From: Muscardinus avellanarius
Taxonomy: Eukaryota > Chordata > Mammalia > Rodentia > Gliridae
DNA length: 64,000 bases
Assembly (NCBI GenBank): GCA_963383645.1
Contig: OY726558.1
Span: forward strand, 178,341,134 to 178,405,133
Direction of reading: 5' to 3'
Positions 23,282-35,221 of the stretch are shown piece after piece (position 1 is the stretch's first letter; each line of letters opens with the position of its first letter). Under the pieces are notes generated by a model. That model was not told where the DNA came from and did not search any database. It saw only the letters and a list, made by a program, of their open reading frames with translations. A program made the translations under genes and the position numbers.

Positions 23282-23500
23282 TCATTTTTATTTAATTTTT
23301 TGCAGTACTGGGGATGAAACCCAAGAACCTTCTACCCCCAAGTTATAATCCCAGCCCTATATTTAACTTTTTATTTTGAAACAAGTCCTCAATAAGTTGC
23401 AGAAGGGCTCACTATGTAGCTGAGGCTATCAGGTAACCCAGATCCTCCTATCTCAGCCTCCCAAGTACTTAGACTACAAGTATGTACCACCATGCCTGGA
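23282..23500 (-). repeat. B1-dID SINE, antisense, old
   Basis: Complement of the ID half ('actggggatgaaacccaaga'), long linker and 7SL half ending 'accatgcctgga'. Confidence 0.9.
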
Positions 23501-23717
23501 TTCCCTGTTTTTAGTTTTTAGTTCAAATATCTCTAAATGTTTTTTTTAGTTACTCACTGATACATATAATGTTCAAATTAACCTAAATATTGCTTCTCAC
23601 TAACATGATGCATATGTCTATTTTATGAAATATTATATTTTAACATGCACATATGTAAAATAATGTCATTATATTTAAACATTTGATCTTAATAATAATT
23701 TGTAATGTATCCTATAT
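23501..23717. other. Unique AT-rich DNA
   Basis: No recognisable feature. Confidence 0.4.
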
Positions 23718-25110
23718 TTGGAGAAAAGACAACCTTTTTTAACCAAATAGTGTTGGAAAAACTGTTTATCCATTTGTAGAAAAATGAAATTAAATCTTTA
23801 TGTTTCAACATGTACAAGAGTCAACTGAAGATGGATCAGAGACTTGGAAATTAGACCAGAAACTTGGAAATAACTAGAGAAGGGAAAAGGTCCAACACTC
23901 CAATATATAGGCACAAGTAGAAACTAACTCAATAAGAGCTCCAATGGTTATGAAATTAAAACAAGAATCAATAAACAGGAGAGAATTAAACTAAAATATT
24001 TCTGTTTATCTATGGAAACCATCAGGAGTCTAAAAAGAGAGCCTACAGAACTTTGCCATCTATTCCTCTGATGGAGAGCTAGTATTTAGAATACAAACCT
24101 TACTTAAAAGACTTAACACTAAAAATTAATAAATAAGAAATGGACAGTTGAACTAAATACACACTTTATAAATGAAGAAATAAAAATGGCCAATACGTAC
24201 ATGAAAAATTGTTCAACACTATTAGAATTCAGGGAGAAATGAAGAAATAAAAATGGCCAATACGTACATGAAAAATTGTTCAACACTATTAGAATTCAGG
24301 GAGATGCAAATCAAAACTACACAGATCCCATCTAGCCCCAATCAGAATTATGATCATCAAAAAGTCAAACAACAATATCTGCTGGTGAGTATGTGGGAAA
24401 AGAGGAATTATTTTACATTGTTGATGGGATTGCAAATTAGTGCAACAGCTATGAAGATTGGTGTGGATATTCCTCAGAAAACTAGAAATGAATCCACCAT
24501 AGGATTCAGTTATACTACTCCTAGGTACCTTTCCAAAGGGACTGAAATCAGAATATTATAGTCCTACATGCATCTCCATCTTTATAGCAGCACAATTCAA
24601 AACAGCCAAATTATAGAACCCATCTAGGTGTCCCTCCACAAATGAATGAATTGCAATATAATGGGAAATACCCACAATGGAATTCTACTTTTCATAAAGA
24701 ACAAAATTATGTCATTTTCATGAAAGTGGATAGACCTGTAGAACATTGTGTCAGGTGACATGAGCCACTTACAGAAAGTGGAAGGTCATATGTTTTCTCT
24801 CATTTGTGGATACTAAGGAATAGTTGAGATATAAGAGGGGACTTTAGGTAATGGAGGAGAAACTCCAGTGGAGCTAGAGGGGTGGTTTTAGGGAAAGGGA
24901 AGAATTAATGAAAGCAACACTTCCATTGACTTTAGGTACGTATGTAAGAATATCAATGCTTATCTCAATATCTTGTATGGTGAATAAGGGAGTGGGGAGA
25001 GAGCAGGAGGGAAACTCACCAGATTCTCTGTGTGTATGTCACTACCATTATGAACTATATTATGAAGTAAGACTATAAAGCATCAATAAAAGAGTAAAAT
25101 AATTTTTGAT
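23718..25110 (+). mobile_element. L1, sense, 5'-truncated, 1.4 kb
   Basis: Carries the C-terminal part of ORF2 (from 'aaatagtgttggaaaaactg') and the 3' UTR, ending near 'catcaataaaagagtaaaat'. The frame at 24253-24561 is a remnant of ORF2. ORF2 is interrupted elsewhere by stops. An exact 67-bp tandem duplication lies at 24171-24304. Confidence 0.92.
24171..24304 (+). repeat. Perfect 67-bp tandem duplication
   Basis: Copies at 24171-24237 and 24238-24304 are identical at all 67 positions (both begin 'aatgaagaaataaaaatggc'). The homologous L1 region in other copies is single. The absence of any mismatch inside an otherwise decayed L1 suggests a recent event. Confidence 0.97.
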
Positions 25111-25367
25111 CAGCTGAAACTGGCAAGACTTTTTATCAACTGTAGCATATGATTTATTAGAAGAATAGCCTGCTTCTATTTGACTGAATATTTGACTTAG
25201 TAAAATGCTTAACATATCTTATTGTTTATTACTATTGTTTTTCTTTCAGTCATTTGTGTCTGCATATTTTTACCATTTTAAATTAAAGATTACTTCTGTT
25301 GTAGTTGCTGTTACATTTGTATTTCCTTGTAAATTAATATTTGTTTCTTATTTCATCATTAATTTGA
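25111..25367. other. Unique AT-rich DNA
   Basis: No recognisable feature. Confidence 0.4.
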
Positions 25368-25573
25368 GCTCAGAGTGGTGGTACACACTTGTAATCCCAA
25401 TAATTGCGAGGCTGAGATAGGAGGACTGCAGGTTCAAAGCCGGCCTCAGCAGCTTAGTGGGGGGGTCTCAGCAACTTAGTGAGATCCTGTTTTCAAATAA
25501 AATATAAAATAGGTCTGGAGGTATAGCTCAGCGGTGGAAGGTCCCTGGGTTCCATCCCAGTACCACAAAAAAA
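25368..25573 (+). repeat. B1-dID SINE, sense, old type
   Basis: 7SL half ('cagagtggtggtacacactt'), the long linker with a G7 run, and the ID half 'ctggaggtatagctcagcgg' ending 'gggttccatcccagtaccac'. It is a useful reference for the older ID end. Confidence 0.92.
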
Positions 25574-25579
25574 TGAAAA

Positions 25580-26198
25580 TCTATTGGTGAATTATAATTT
25601 TTCAGAATAATGAGCTATTGTGAGATATCTATACATCACAGAAATTGCTGTATTTTTTCATTATCCTCCTTCCATCTCTTATATCCTCTCTTGATCTTTC
25701 TCTCCTGTTCTATATTCAGGAGGTCAAATTTCTTTCTAGCTTTCACATATGAAAGAAACATGTGACTTGACTTTTGGGATCTAGCTTATCTCACTTAACA
25801 TGATGATCTTTAGTTCCATCTATTTTCTTGCAAATTGATAGTTTTTCCTTTATGTATGAGTAAAACTCCATTTTATATATTTCATTTTTATTAATTCATC
25901 TGCTGATAGACACCTCTGTAATTTCTCTAACTTAGCTATTGTGAATTGTGTTGCTATAAGCATGGATATGCGTGGATTACTATAATATTCTGACTTTGAT
26001 TCTTTTGGAAAGATATCAAGGAGTTCTATAGCTGGATAATGTGTTTATTTCATTGGCAGATTTTTGAGGAAACTCAATACTGATCTTCATAGTGGTTGTT
26101 CTAATTTACACTATCACTAACAGTGTGTAGCTCTTTTTTTTCATATCCTTCCAAGATTAATTATTCTTATATTCTTACCTATTGCTATTCTAACTGGA
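25580..26198 (-). mobile_element. L1 3' segment, antisense (part of an inverted element)
   Basis: Antisense L1 3' UTR and ORF2 C-terminus. It starts with the A-tail side near 25580 and ends at 'attgctattctaactggag', the complement of the ORF2 segment that normally follows 'caaatcaaaact'. At that point the orientation of L1 sequence flips. Confidence 0.85.
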
Positions 26199-26676
26199 GA
26201 AAGAAAATATTGAAACAACTCTCCAGCATATAGATGCTGGCTTCTTCAAAGTCTCAAGGAAGAACAAACAAACAAACAAACAAACAAAAATTAGTATATT
26301 AGTGTCATCACATTAAAAACCTTCTGTACAACAAATTAAAAAAGGGTCTAAAGAAGAAGAAAATATAGAAACAACTCTCCAGCATGTAGATTCAGGCATA
26401 TAGATGCTGGCTTCTTCAAAGTCTCAGGAAAAAACAAACAATAATTAGTAAATGAGTGGCATCAGATTAAAAAGCTTCTGCACAACAGATGAAAAAAAAA
26501 AAGGTCTAAAGAGAGAACCTAACAAAGGAGAGAAAAATATTGTCATATATTCATCTGGCAATTAATACTGATGATATATAAAGATTCCAGAAAATAACAC
26601 CAGAAATGAAAAAAAGGATAGACCAATTCAAAAAATGAGCCAAACAGACACTTCTAACACACACACGCGGGCGCGT

Positions 26677-26720
<44 letters not shown>

Positions 26721-26790
26721 TTTCAACATAACTAGTGATCAAGAAAATGTAAATCAAAACTTATGTCTTCAGTAATTAAAAAAAATGTGA
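26199..26790 (+). mobile_element. L1 5' segment, inverted (sense), twin-priming product
   Basis: Sense-strand ORF2 sequence that lies immediately upstream of the 25580-26198 segment in a normal L1. It runs from a repeated 'acaactctccagca' part through 'ccaattcaaaaaatgagcca' to 'gaaaatgtaaatcaaaactt'. Head-to-head adjacency of neighbouring L1 parts is the signature of twin priming. It contains an internal ~156-bp duplication and a CA/CG tract. Confidence 0.82.
26203..26512 (+). repeat. Imperfect ~156-bp tandem duplication within L1
   Basis: Both copies begin with 'acaactctccagca' (preceded by GAAAATAT) and end with 'ggtctaaaga'. The starts are 156 bp apart (26203 and 26359). The copies differ by several substitutions and a small indel, and copy one carries extra CAAA units. 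Confidence 0.85.
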
Positions 26791-27046
26791 CTACTGGCAG
26801 GAAAGGGCAAGGGAGAAAATTAAGATGAACTCAGATCATCATTAATAATTACCTACGTAACTCTCAATCTACATTGAAATTCTATCATCTGAGCCACATT
26901 TCAAAAGTCCACAATTATTTTATCAATTATTTTATTAGAACCATCAGAATTATACCTGTAACATGGCCCTGAACTTAAAATTTACCAAGTCAAGTAAAAC
27001 TGAACAAAAAAAAAAAAAAAAAAAAAAAACTTTCCTATGATTTTAT
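26791..27046. other. Unique DNA with a 24-base A run
   Basis: The A run (27006-27029) has no attached SINE body upstream. Confidence 0.4.
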
Positions 27047-27082
27047 GGGTCTGAGGATGCAGCTCAATGGTAGAGCTCAGGC
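27047..27082 (+). repeat. ID-like fragment
   Basis: 'gatgcagctcaatggtagag' matches the 5' part of ID elements (A-box region). Only about 36 bp are recognisable. Confidence 0.55.
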
Positions 27083-28189
27083 CGGAGAGCCCAGAATGGC
27101 TGTGACAAGAAAATCATGACTTGAATTATTTCATCTTCAGAATACCACTTTTATTACCTATGCCAACACTCATTCTAAATATTATTAATAATTTTTGTTA
27201 AATTTACTAGCATCATTTTTATTTAAGCATTTGAAAAATAAATGATCCTTCTACTAGAGTTTCATAACTGTCTAGTCGTCTCATTAATAGAGAGTAGGCT
27301 CAAAAGTTATCTGAGGAGGTATTTTAACTGGATCTCAATAATAAACTTCTGTTTAGTGCCTAGAAAATCTTGAATGCCATCCGTCATTCTGCCATTAGTC
27401 AAGTAAGCAATTTTACATCTTAGCTTTCTCTCTCAACTTTGCTTAATATGCTATGTCATCTATAAAGTGTTTATTTCTAATCTGAGCCCCATTTGAAACT
27501 GCTTGACTTTTCCTCCCCCTACTATAACTTAATACATGTATGGATTTTTATTTATATATGATATTTACACTTTAAATTTTAGTATCCACATTGCTTATAA
27601 CTTAATACATTTTGAAAAAAATGCTCTTTAAAAACTATTCAAGCCAAATCAAACAAGTCTATGAATTAATACGCTGATTTATGCTGTCTGTTTTTACTTG
27701 TTATTTTAATCCTAGTCTTTCTTATTTATGCCTAATAATTTATATATGACATTTGAGAAATATCTGTTAATGATTAATTTTACTCAGCCAAGGACTGATA
27801 GCAAACCTTTGAAAATTAGGTCATTTTCCACTTCAGTTTTGACACCTCAGAACTTTTAACTAAAAAAATGGAATGCTGAAATCTTCATAGCATTGAAATA
27901 TGCTTTACTTCTAAACTTTGTCTTCTATTAGGACTGTCCCAAATTCCTCAGTTCCTCATTTCAAATGCTTATCACCTCCATTCCTATTGTTTCAATAGCT
28001 CTCTGATGTTTATCAAACATGTTCTTTTTATATTTCATTTAGCCTTTTAAAATGTTTTTTAAAAGCAGAACCTTTCTTTTTTATTCTTACTTAGGTAAAA
28101 AATTTTCAGTAAAAAATGTTCCAGAAAACTGCAAGATTTTATGATATTATTATTGGAAATGCTATGTTCCATGTATTTTATCCAATTGC
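27083..28189. other. Unique AT-rich DNA
   Basis: 1.1 kb without recognisable features. Confidence 0.4.
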
Positions 28190-28201
28190 ACTCTCTCTCT
28201 T

Positions 28202-28259
<58 letters not shown>

Positions 28260-28336
28260 TCTCTCTCTTCCTCCCTCCCTCCCTCCCTCCCTCCCTCCCT
28301 CCCTCCCTCCCTCCCTCCCTCCCTCTTTCTCCCTCT
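28190..28336. repeat. (CT)n-(CCCT)n pyrimidine tract
   Basis: About 145 bp are almost purely C and T on the plus strand, first CT dinucleotides, then CCCT tetranucleotides. Overlapping frames that read Ser-Leu and Pro-Ser repeats are artefacts. There is no SINE next to it. Confidence 0.95.
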
Positions 28337-28750
28337 TGTTTTCTCTCTGGTTCGTGGAATAGTTATATATTTATTTTGCAGTGAACCTATTTATAATGTA
28401 TGAATGAAAGAAAAGAATAAAAACTATTATTCAAATAAATTTTTCTATTTTTTAAAAGTAAGAATTCCTCTTTCAGTATATATTTCATTTCCACTCTCAG
28501 AAAAAGATGATATATTACTACATATGCTGCAGAATATTTTAACAATTACTTGGTTTAATTTATTACTTTTGGGGAAGAAGGAACAGCTTATTTTCAATGT
28601 TTCTGTTAACTATAAAATGAAATAACTCCTTCTGTTTGGCCAAGGGACCTGGAAAGTTAACTGAGAGTTTATTAGTTAATAAGATAAATAAATAAAAATC
28701 TCTGAAAAGTAACATACCACTCCCCAAAACATTTATAAAATGTTATAATT
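28337..28750. other. Unique AT-rich DNA
   Basis: No recognisable feature. Confidence 0.4.
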
Positions 28751-28963
28751 TTGTGTGTGTGTGTGGAACTGGGGATGAAACCCAGGGGCTTTCTACCTCC
28801 AGGCTACACTCCAATACCTATTTTATATGTTATTTGGAAACAGGGACTCACTTGAGTTGTTGAGACCCTCAATAAGAAGCTGAGGCTGGCTTCGAACCAG
28901 ACAATCCTCCTGTCTCAGCCTCCCAAGTGCTGGGATTACACATGTGTGCCACCATGCCTGGCT
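28751..28963 (-). repeat. B1-dID SINE, antisense, with short (GT)n
   Basis: Short GT run, then 'actggggatgaaacccaggg', long linker ('gttgagaccctcaataagaa') and 7SL half ending 'accatgcctggct'. Confidence 0.92.
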
Positions 28964-31400
28964 CTAAAATTTTATAGTTTTTAAATGATAGATTTACCTT
29001 AATTTTTCTAGATCAATAAAAATAAAATTGAAATACTCTACTATTCTATTTCTTTCTAAATTTACTTTGATTTGTTACACACACACACACACACACACTC
29101 ACACAACACAGTTTCTGCTAACTTTGCATTCTTAAATCTACAACTAATTACTTTACCTTTCTTGAGCTCTGACCATCATATACAAGAAATTAAATTAAAA
29201 ATAAAATGGAACAAAATAACATTTTAAGAGAATTTCAAATTGAATACATATTTTATTATTCTATTCTAGAACTTACGTATATAAGGTGCTTAAAATTTTA
29301 TGGTAATTTAAGTGTCAAAGTAGAAAAGTAATATTATTTGAAAGAAAGAAGGAAAGAACACATAATTAGCTAGGCTACAAGGAATCTTTTTCACAGTTAC
29401 CCATTTTAAAGAGGGCCTCATACACTTATTTCACTATGTTAATGCAAATCTTAGTTTTAGTGCAGTGATCATATGTCGGCCTAAAGTAATGACTTTAAAA
29501 GTACCATTACATTTTACTACTTTCTAAAGAAAATTGATGGTTGAGTCCTCAAATGTCATTTTATCTTTTGAGAATATTATTTAGTAAATTGTTGCATAAG
29601 TTCACTTTAACAAAATCCTGTCATTCTAAAATAGTCTAATCTCACTTTATATAACATAATTCTGAACAGGTGAATCACCTTTTGCCATATTCCCTGATTT
29701 ACATGTCATTACATAATGGTACAATGAATCAAAGTATCAATTTGTCAAGTGAAATCATATAAAGATGATGAGTAATTTTTAGTGATTGATCATTAGAGCA
29801 GGTTGTCAGTTAAACCATGATGAATACTTAGGCAAGGCATTTTACAGTATTTAATCTAAAACTCTCTTCAGTATTACTTCAGACACTACCACTGACTAAA
29901 CTGCATTTTCATAAAATGACTGTTGAGGATATTCCTTACCTGGAGACCAAATAAACTATTTTTAAAAAGTGTTTCAGAATTGCTTAGAATTATGTGTAAC
30001 TTTTTAAAATATTCATTATATTTTATGCATATTCTTATTTTTAATATTTTCTTTTTGTTACTATAAATCATAATGTGATTTAGTTTAATAATCAAGCAAT
30101 TATCTTAGTAGAATCACTGTGTGACTAATTGTTATATATCCTTAGATAGATCCATCTGAATGCCAAAAGAAGATAATTTTATCTTTACAAAATAGTTTTG
30201 AATATATATATTTAAATTGTGACATATATCGAGATATTATATATTCGTGATCATCATATATATATCCCAATTTACATAATCACATATTTCAAGAAAAGAT
30301 CCTTTTAATATTTAGATATGTCTTTTATATTACAAAGAAATAATGGTTTTCATAAGTGAAAAAATGCATATTACTTGGAACATCTTATTGACAAAAATTA
30401 TTTATTTTATTGATAAGTAACTCCTGGTATGACAGTAATGAGATTGAAAGAGATTTTAGAAAAAAATAATATCAAACAAGGAAATAGAAACAAACTTGTT
30501 AATTGAAATCTGCACAGATGAATCTATTTCTTCACCATAGAGTAAGCTCAAAATTAAGAGAATTGATTGTTAAGATAAAACTATGGTACTGACAGTCAAA
30601 GTGTGTTTCATAAGCACAGTCATGTAATACTGATATGTGTGACTTCTAATAGCACTTAAGTTTTCAAGTATTTATTTTTTTTCTTTCTCTGGAATTGTTA
30701 AAGAAAGTTTAGATAAAATTTGGGAATGTCACTTTGAATTTATACATCTGAGAATGTGTAGCCCTATTCTTCAGTTTTTGACAGAGTTGCCTCAACTGAG
30801 TTTTAAAGAATTATGAAATAACAAATCACGTTTTCTTTATAATTGGATAAGTTATTTATGAAATCAACACATAAAAATGTCATAATCTCCTGCCATGATT
30901 AATAGAAAGAGTGTTTAAACTGGGCATGATATTTTAACTAAACTTTACTTCAGAATATCCCAGTAAAGCAGTTAGCATGGATGACCCCAAATAATATACA
31001 TTTGTACAAATTCACTTACATGGGTTTACATCAAAAACGGTCTAGATTCTTTGATCAGCTTAATGCCTTTCCTTTCCTCTACTCCAAATAGTTATATTCA
31101 GTAAAAGTTCTGGTACAAATTATGAGTCCATGTTATCTCTCATATCAAAAGTATAAAATTTAAGATCTAAATTTTTGGCTCTAATTTCTAAAATTTGATT
31201 CATTTGATTAAAATCTCTCAACCACTGTGAGTTCTAAAATACATGAAACCTTAATTCAGACAAATATTCAGGATTCTGCCATCATCTGGTGGTTGTGCCT
31301 TTGTTTATAAAGAGGGTTCTCAGATATTCATTTTTTTTCTTAGATATTTTTGTGCCAAAATTGGTTTAAGTTTACCTTGCTGCACACAACTAAGAAACTT
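28964..31400. other. Unique AT-rich DNA with (AC)n
   Basis: 2.4 kb with no recognised transposon apart from a short AC tract (29078-29106). No convincing exon. Confidence 0.4.
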
Positions 31401-31415
31401 GCATATATACATATA

Positions 31416-31472
<57 letters not shown>
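31401..31472. repeat. (TATACA)n-(CA)n microsatellite
   Basis: ATATAC units followed by about 24 CA dinucleotides. Confidence 0.95.
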
Positions 31473-31473
<1 letters not shown>

Positions 31474-31479
31474 AAACAA

Positions 31480-31830
31480 GGTTACAATGCTTGCCCGATC
31501 GTATCCATACATCATTTCAGATCATTTGTTTTGGTTTGAAAGTAGAATGTCACTTGGCCTCATGCTCTGGACGAAGCCATGCAAGGAGAGGGGACCCAGG
31601 CTGTGGTCTTGGGGGCTTTATATTTCCCTTGCCCCCTCCATTTGCTCTCTCTATACTTCTGACCTTTATGGTGTGACAGCAGTGTGGCTCTATACACCCT
31701 CCTGCCACAACAATTTATGTTTTGAAGTAGGCCCTCTGGACAAAAACTTCATATACCATGAACCATGATATATGATTTGATGTGGTTTTAAATAGGTTTT
31801 GCCAATAAATACAGTTAATACAGGCTTTCC
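31480..31830. other. Unassigned GC-richer block
   Basis: A locally GC-richer island (for example 'aaggagaggggacccaggct') with overlapping plus-strand frames at 31350-31676 and 31487-31768. It also contains AATAAA (about 31805). I do not recognise a protein. It could be an old LTR, a processed retrocopy or a conserved non-coding element. Confidence 0.4.
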
Positions 31831-32542
31831 CTGTCAATGACACCAAATGTCCACAAAAATCTACCTAAAATTTAAAATATGTTTAGAAAAGAATTTGTAT
31901 TATTTTTTAAGCAAAGCACCTATGTTATAAGGGTAGAGACAATTTTTAGTAGACACAAATTTGATACCTCTCAGATCAAATAATAGAGTCAACCTTAAAA
32001 TTGGATAATATTAGATTTTAAGTTAGGAAAATCAAAAACCAAAGATCACAAAAGAACTTGAAAAGAAGCCACTACACTTTGTAACTAAATATTTTACTAC
32101 TTAAAATTACCTTATTGGTGTATTCCTAGTTCTACTATGGGTTACTTCAAATAAACTATTTTTTTTTTTACTTTTTAAGATTCAAAATAGAATTGTGATA
32201 GATATTAAAAACTAGAGGTAGATGATATAAGCGAGTCAGAGACAAAGTCCTCAACTCAGGGACAATGTAGAATAGTGTAATGCTCATGGAGTTTACTTGA
32301 GAGAATTTTCTAAACCTGCTGCATCTTAGCTGTGGGAAAATCATTTAATATCTGCACTTATCAGTTTCATCATTTGTAAAATAATAGCAATATATCTATA
32401 CATTCAATAAATAATTTTTGAAGGAATACATTACTATTTAGAAACATTTAAGCTACTAGCACCCGATAAGTAACTGGTAAAGCTTATTAAGTATAAAAAA
32501 GAAGTAATATTGAACTAATTTTTTATATTTCAAAATTTTCAT
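31831..32542. other. Unique AT-rich DNA
   Basis: No recognisable feature. Confidence 0.4.
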
Positions 32543-32560
32543 AGAACTATTTGTGTGTGT

Positions 32561-32611
<51 letters not shown>

Positions 32612-32810
32612 GCTGGGATTAAACTCAAGGGCATTCTAACTCAGAGCTACACCCCCAGCCCAATTTTATATTCTTTATTTTGAAAGTTGCAGAGAGCCTC
32701 ACTAAGTATTTGAGGCTGGCCACAAACCCATATCCCCCTGTCTCAGCCTCCCAAGTACTGCTTCTAAGCCTCCAAGCATGTGCCACCACGCCCAGATTCA
32801 GAGAACTATT
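32543..32810 (-). repeat. B1-dID SINE, antisense, with (GT)n tail and TSD
   Basis: The short direct repeat 'agaactatt' (32543-32551 and 32802-32810) encloses a GT tract (to about 32610) and an old-type SINE whose 7SL half ends 'ccaccacgcccag'. Confidence 0.9.
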
Positions 32811-33789
32811 CTTTACTGAAAAATAAAATATTATGTGTTAACTGACATGATTTGCTGATTCAAGGAACTTTTCTGTCAAAACCTATTTTATTTCTTATGA
32901 CTGCATCTATGTTCCAAGACAATTATGATTTGAAAATGCTATTAAATATGGGAAATTAGTCCATCTTCTTTAAAATTGTCTTTTAGCCAAGTATAATTGG
33001 CTTAGAGAAAAATGACTCCAACTACTAAGAATAGTTTTTTTTTAATTTTTAAATAATCTGAATCCTAATGTTTTCTACATATTTCTCTAAAATTTATCTT
33101 TGCTTTTTAAAAATGTAAATTGATATCACAGGAAGAAAAAAATCTTTCCAGCTGTACTAGTAAGTTTTATGATGTCAAATAAACCCTTTAAAGTGAATGG
33201 AAAATATATGAACCAAGATGACATTCCTACAAATGTCATATTTTACTAAAGAAAGTTTACAAATGAAATAACATTTTCTATTTCAAGTAGTAAAATGTGA
33301 ATTTTTTTTCTGCCACATTTGCTGAGGTTTTCCACTCTTTTGGCAGATAATATTCTAAAGGATAGATACACCAAAAGAAAGAAATTCCAATGATAATTAA
33401 AATCAAGTGGTTTTTGGCCCAACTGAGAACTAAATTTAGGTTTTATAAAAATTAAATAAAAAATGTTCTTGGCTAACAAGGTTAGGTGATAATTCACAAT
33501 TAGCTTAAAACAAAGCCCTTAACACTTTCATGTAACCAGAGGATTCTAGATTTCTCTGAGAAACTTCAGATGTCACCATTTCAGTAGACATTAGGCCAGT
33601 CCTATCAAATTCTCAGTATGGTAAGATCCTTTATTGTTTTCAGAGATAACTTTAATTCTTATGAACTTACAAAAAAAAGTGACAAAAAATTGGACAACAA
33701 AACAATGAAGTGTGCTTTTTTTCTCTGTGTTTCTGTGGTGCTGGAGTCCACACTCTAGGTCAAGCATATGGAAATGCTAGTAGTGGTTT
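32811..33789. other. Unique AT-rich DNA
   Basis: About 980 bp, no recognisable feature. Confidence 0.4.
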
Positions 33790-34028
33790 GTGGTTGTTTT
33801 TATTTTTTATTTTGCTGGTAAATTATATCCTCACATCATAATATAAATCATGTTGACAATGGCATACATGCACATAGTATTTGGTGCCCACCCCGCCTCC
33901 TAATTTTCCTCCCTCCCAATGTCAAGTGCCCAGATTGACAATGGTATATTCACATGAATACACATAGTTGATGGTAGCATTTCTATTAATGGACCTCAGT
34001 CTTCTTCCTCCCCTACCCTTTCTCCCTG
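33790..34028 (-). mobile_element. L1 3' UTR, antisense (half of an inverted L1)
   Basis: Contains 'caatggcatacatgcacata' and the C/T-rich 'cgcctcctaattttcctccc'. It abuts sense-orientation ORF2 sequence at 34031. Confidence 0.75.
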
Positions 34029-34172
34029 GCACATTATACTACAGAGCTATAGTAATTAAAACAGTATGGATTGGCACAAAAACAGGCACACAAACCAATG
34101 GAACAGAATAGAAGATACAGAAACAAATCTACAGTTATAGACAATTGATCTTTGACAAAGGGACCAAATACA
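34029..34172 (+). mobile_element. L1 ORF2 fragment, sense (inverted partner)
   Basis: 'actacagagctatagtaatt', 'ggcacaaaaacaggcac', 'aatggaacagaatagaaga' and 'attgatctttgacaaaggg' are classic ORF2 C-terminal-third words. Head-to-head with an antisense L1 3' end, it fits twin priming with loss of the L1 section in between. Confidence 0.85.
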
Positions 34173-35221
34173 TAAAATTTTCATTATTCTAAAGTAACCA
34201 GGTAGCTTAGTTGCTACTTGTCAGTTATTTTTCTTTGAGTTTGAATATGCTGCCTCTTTATAAGTATTTAAATGTTTTGAATAACAGTATACTTACTATC
34301 TCAAACCATTGTCACTCTTTTATGTACAGCAGATATCACCTATCACATTTAACAAACTTTTTGAACACATTATACTTCTAGAAATATAATTTTCTGGTCA
34401 GATTCATCATTACTTTTTTCCTTAACAACAGCATTTAGAATCTATTTAGATACTCTAACTAGTTTAAATCTTTACCATTTTTTCTGGGATCTTTTTTCCT
34501 TTTCTCTCACCTTCTTTTTTACACCAATTTTCTCATACATTCTAAAATATTTATGGTTGAAATGAAATCTCTAACAAATTATATTTTTATAATTATGTAT
34601 ACATACAAATATGTTTTTTAACTTTATACAAAATTGTGTTTACTAAACTATTAGCACTAGTTTCAAATAATACATTTCAGAGTGCTTTGAAGTAATGTTC
34701 AACAAGACATTCTCTGTTGGGAGGCAATGAATTTGAGAAATAAAAAATCAATTTCTAATCAAAATTTAAATTATATGATAATATTTAAAAATTTTCTGCT
34801 CAAAATAAGAAATTCATTTATAGAAGTGAAAAATAACCTGTTTTAAGTACATGAGTTTTCAGCAGCTTTTATAAATTAATTGATAGAGATTTTGATCATT
34901 CATGGCTTAATAGAAAAATGAAAAAGGCAACTGCAAAAGTAAATTAAATATGTTAAAACTATAAAATTCCAAAGATTCAAAGGCTGTGTTTAATTTACTT
35001 CAAGGTATATTTTCTGCAAATAATTTAATATTAATATCTAAAGTAACTAATTAAATATAAGAAGTTTTATGCTATAATAGTTAAATTCTATCTGCTATTT
35101 ATTATTATATCAGCCAATATAAAACCTGTTTATACTCACAACTAGACATAAAATACGTTGGTAATAAGTAAAAAGCTAGCTACTTTCTTACATAGATAAA
35201 AAAAATTATAAGATTTTTTTA
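34173..35221. other. Unique AT-rich DNA
   Basis: About 1 kb, no recognisable feature. Confidence 0.4.

Noticed and set aside
24253..24561. Possible host coding exon of 102 codons
   Set aside because: The protein and DNA match the C-terminal part of L1 ORF2. The frame opens only because of the 67-bp duplication and local chance.
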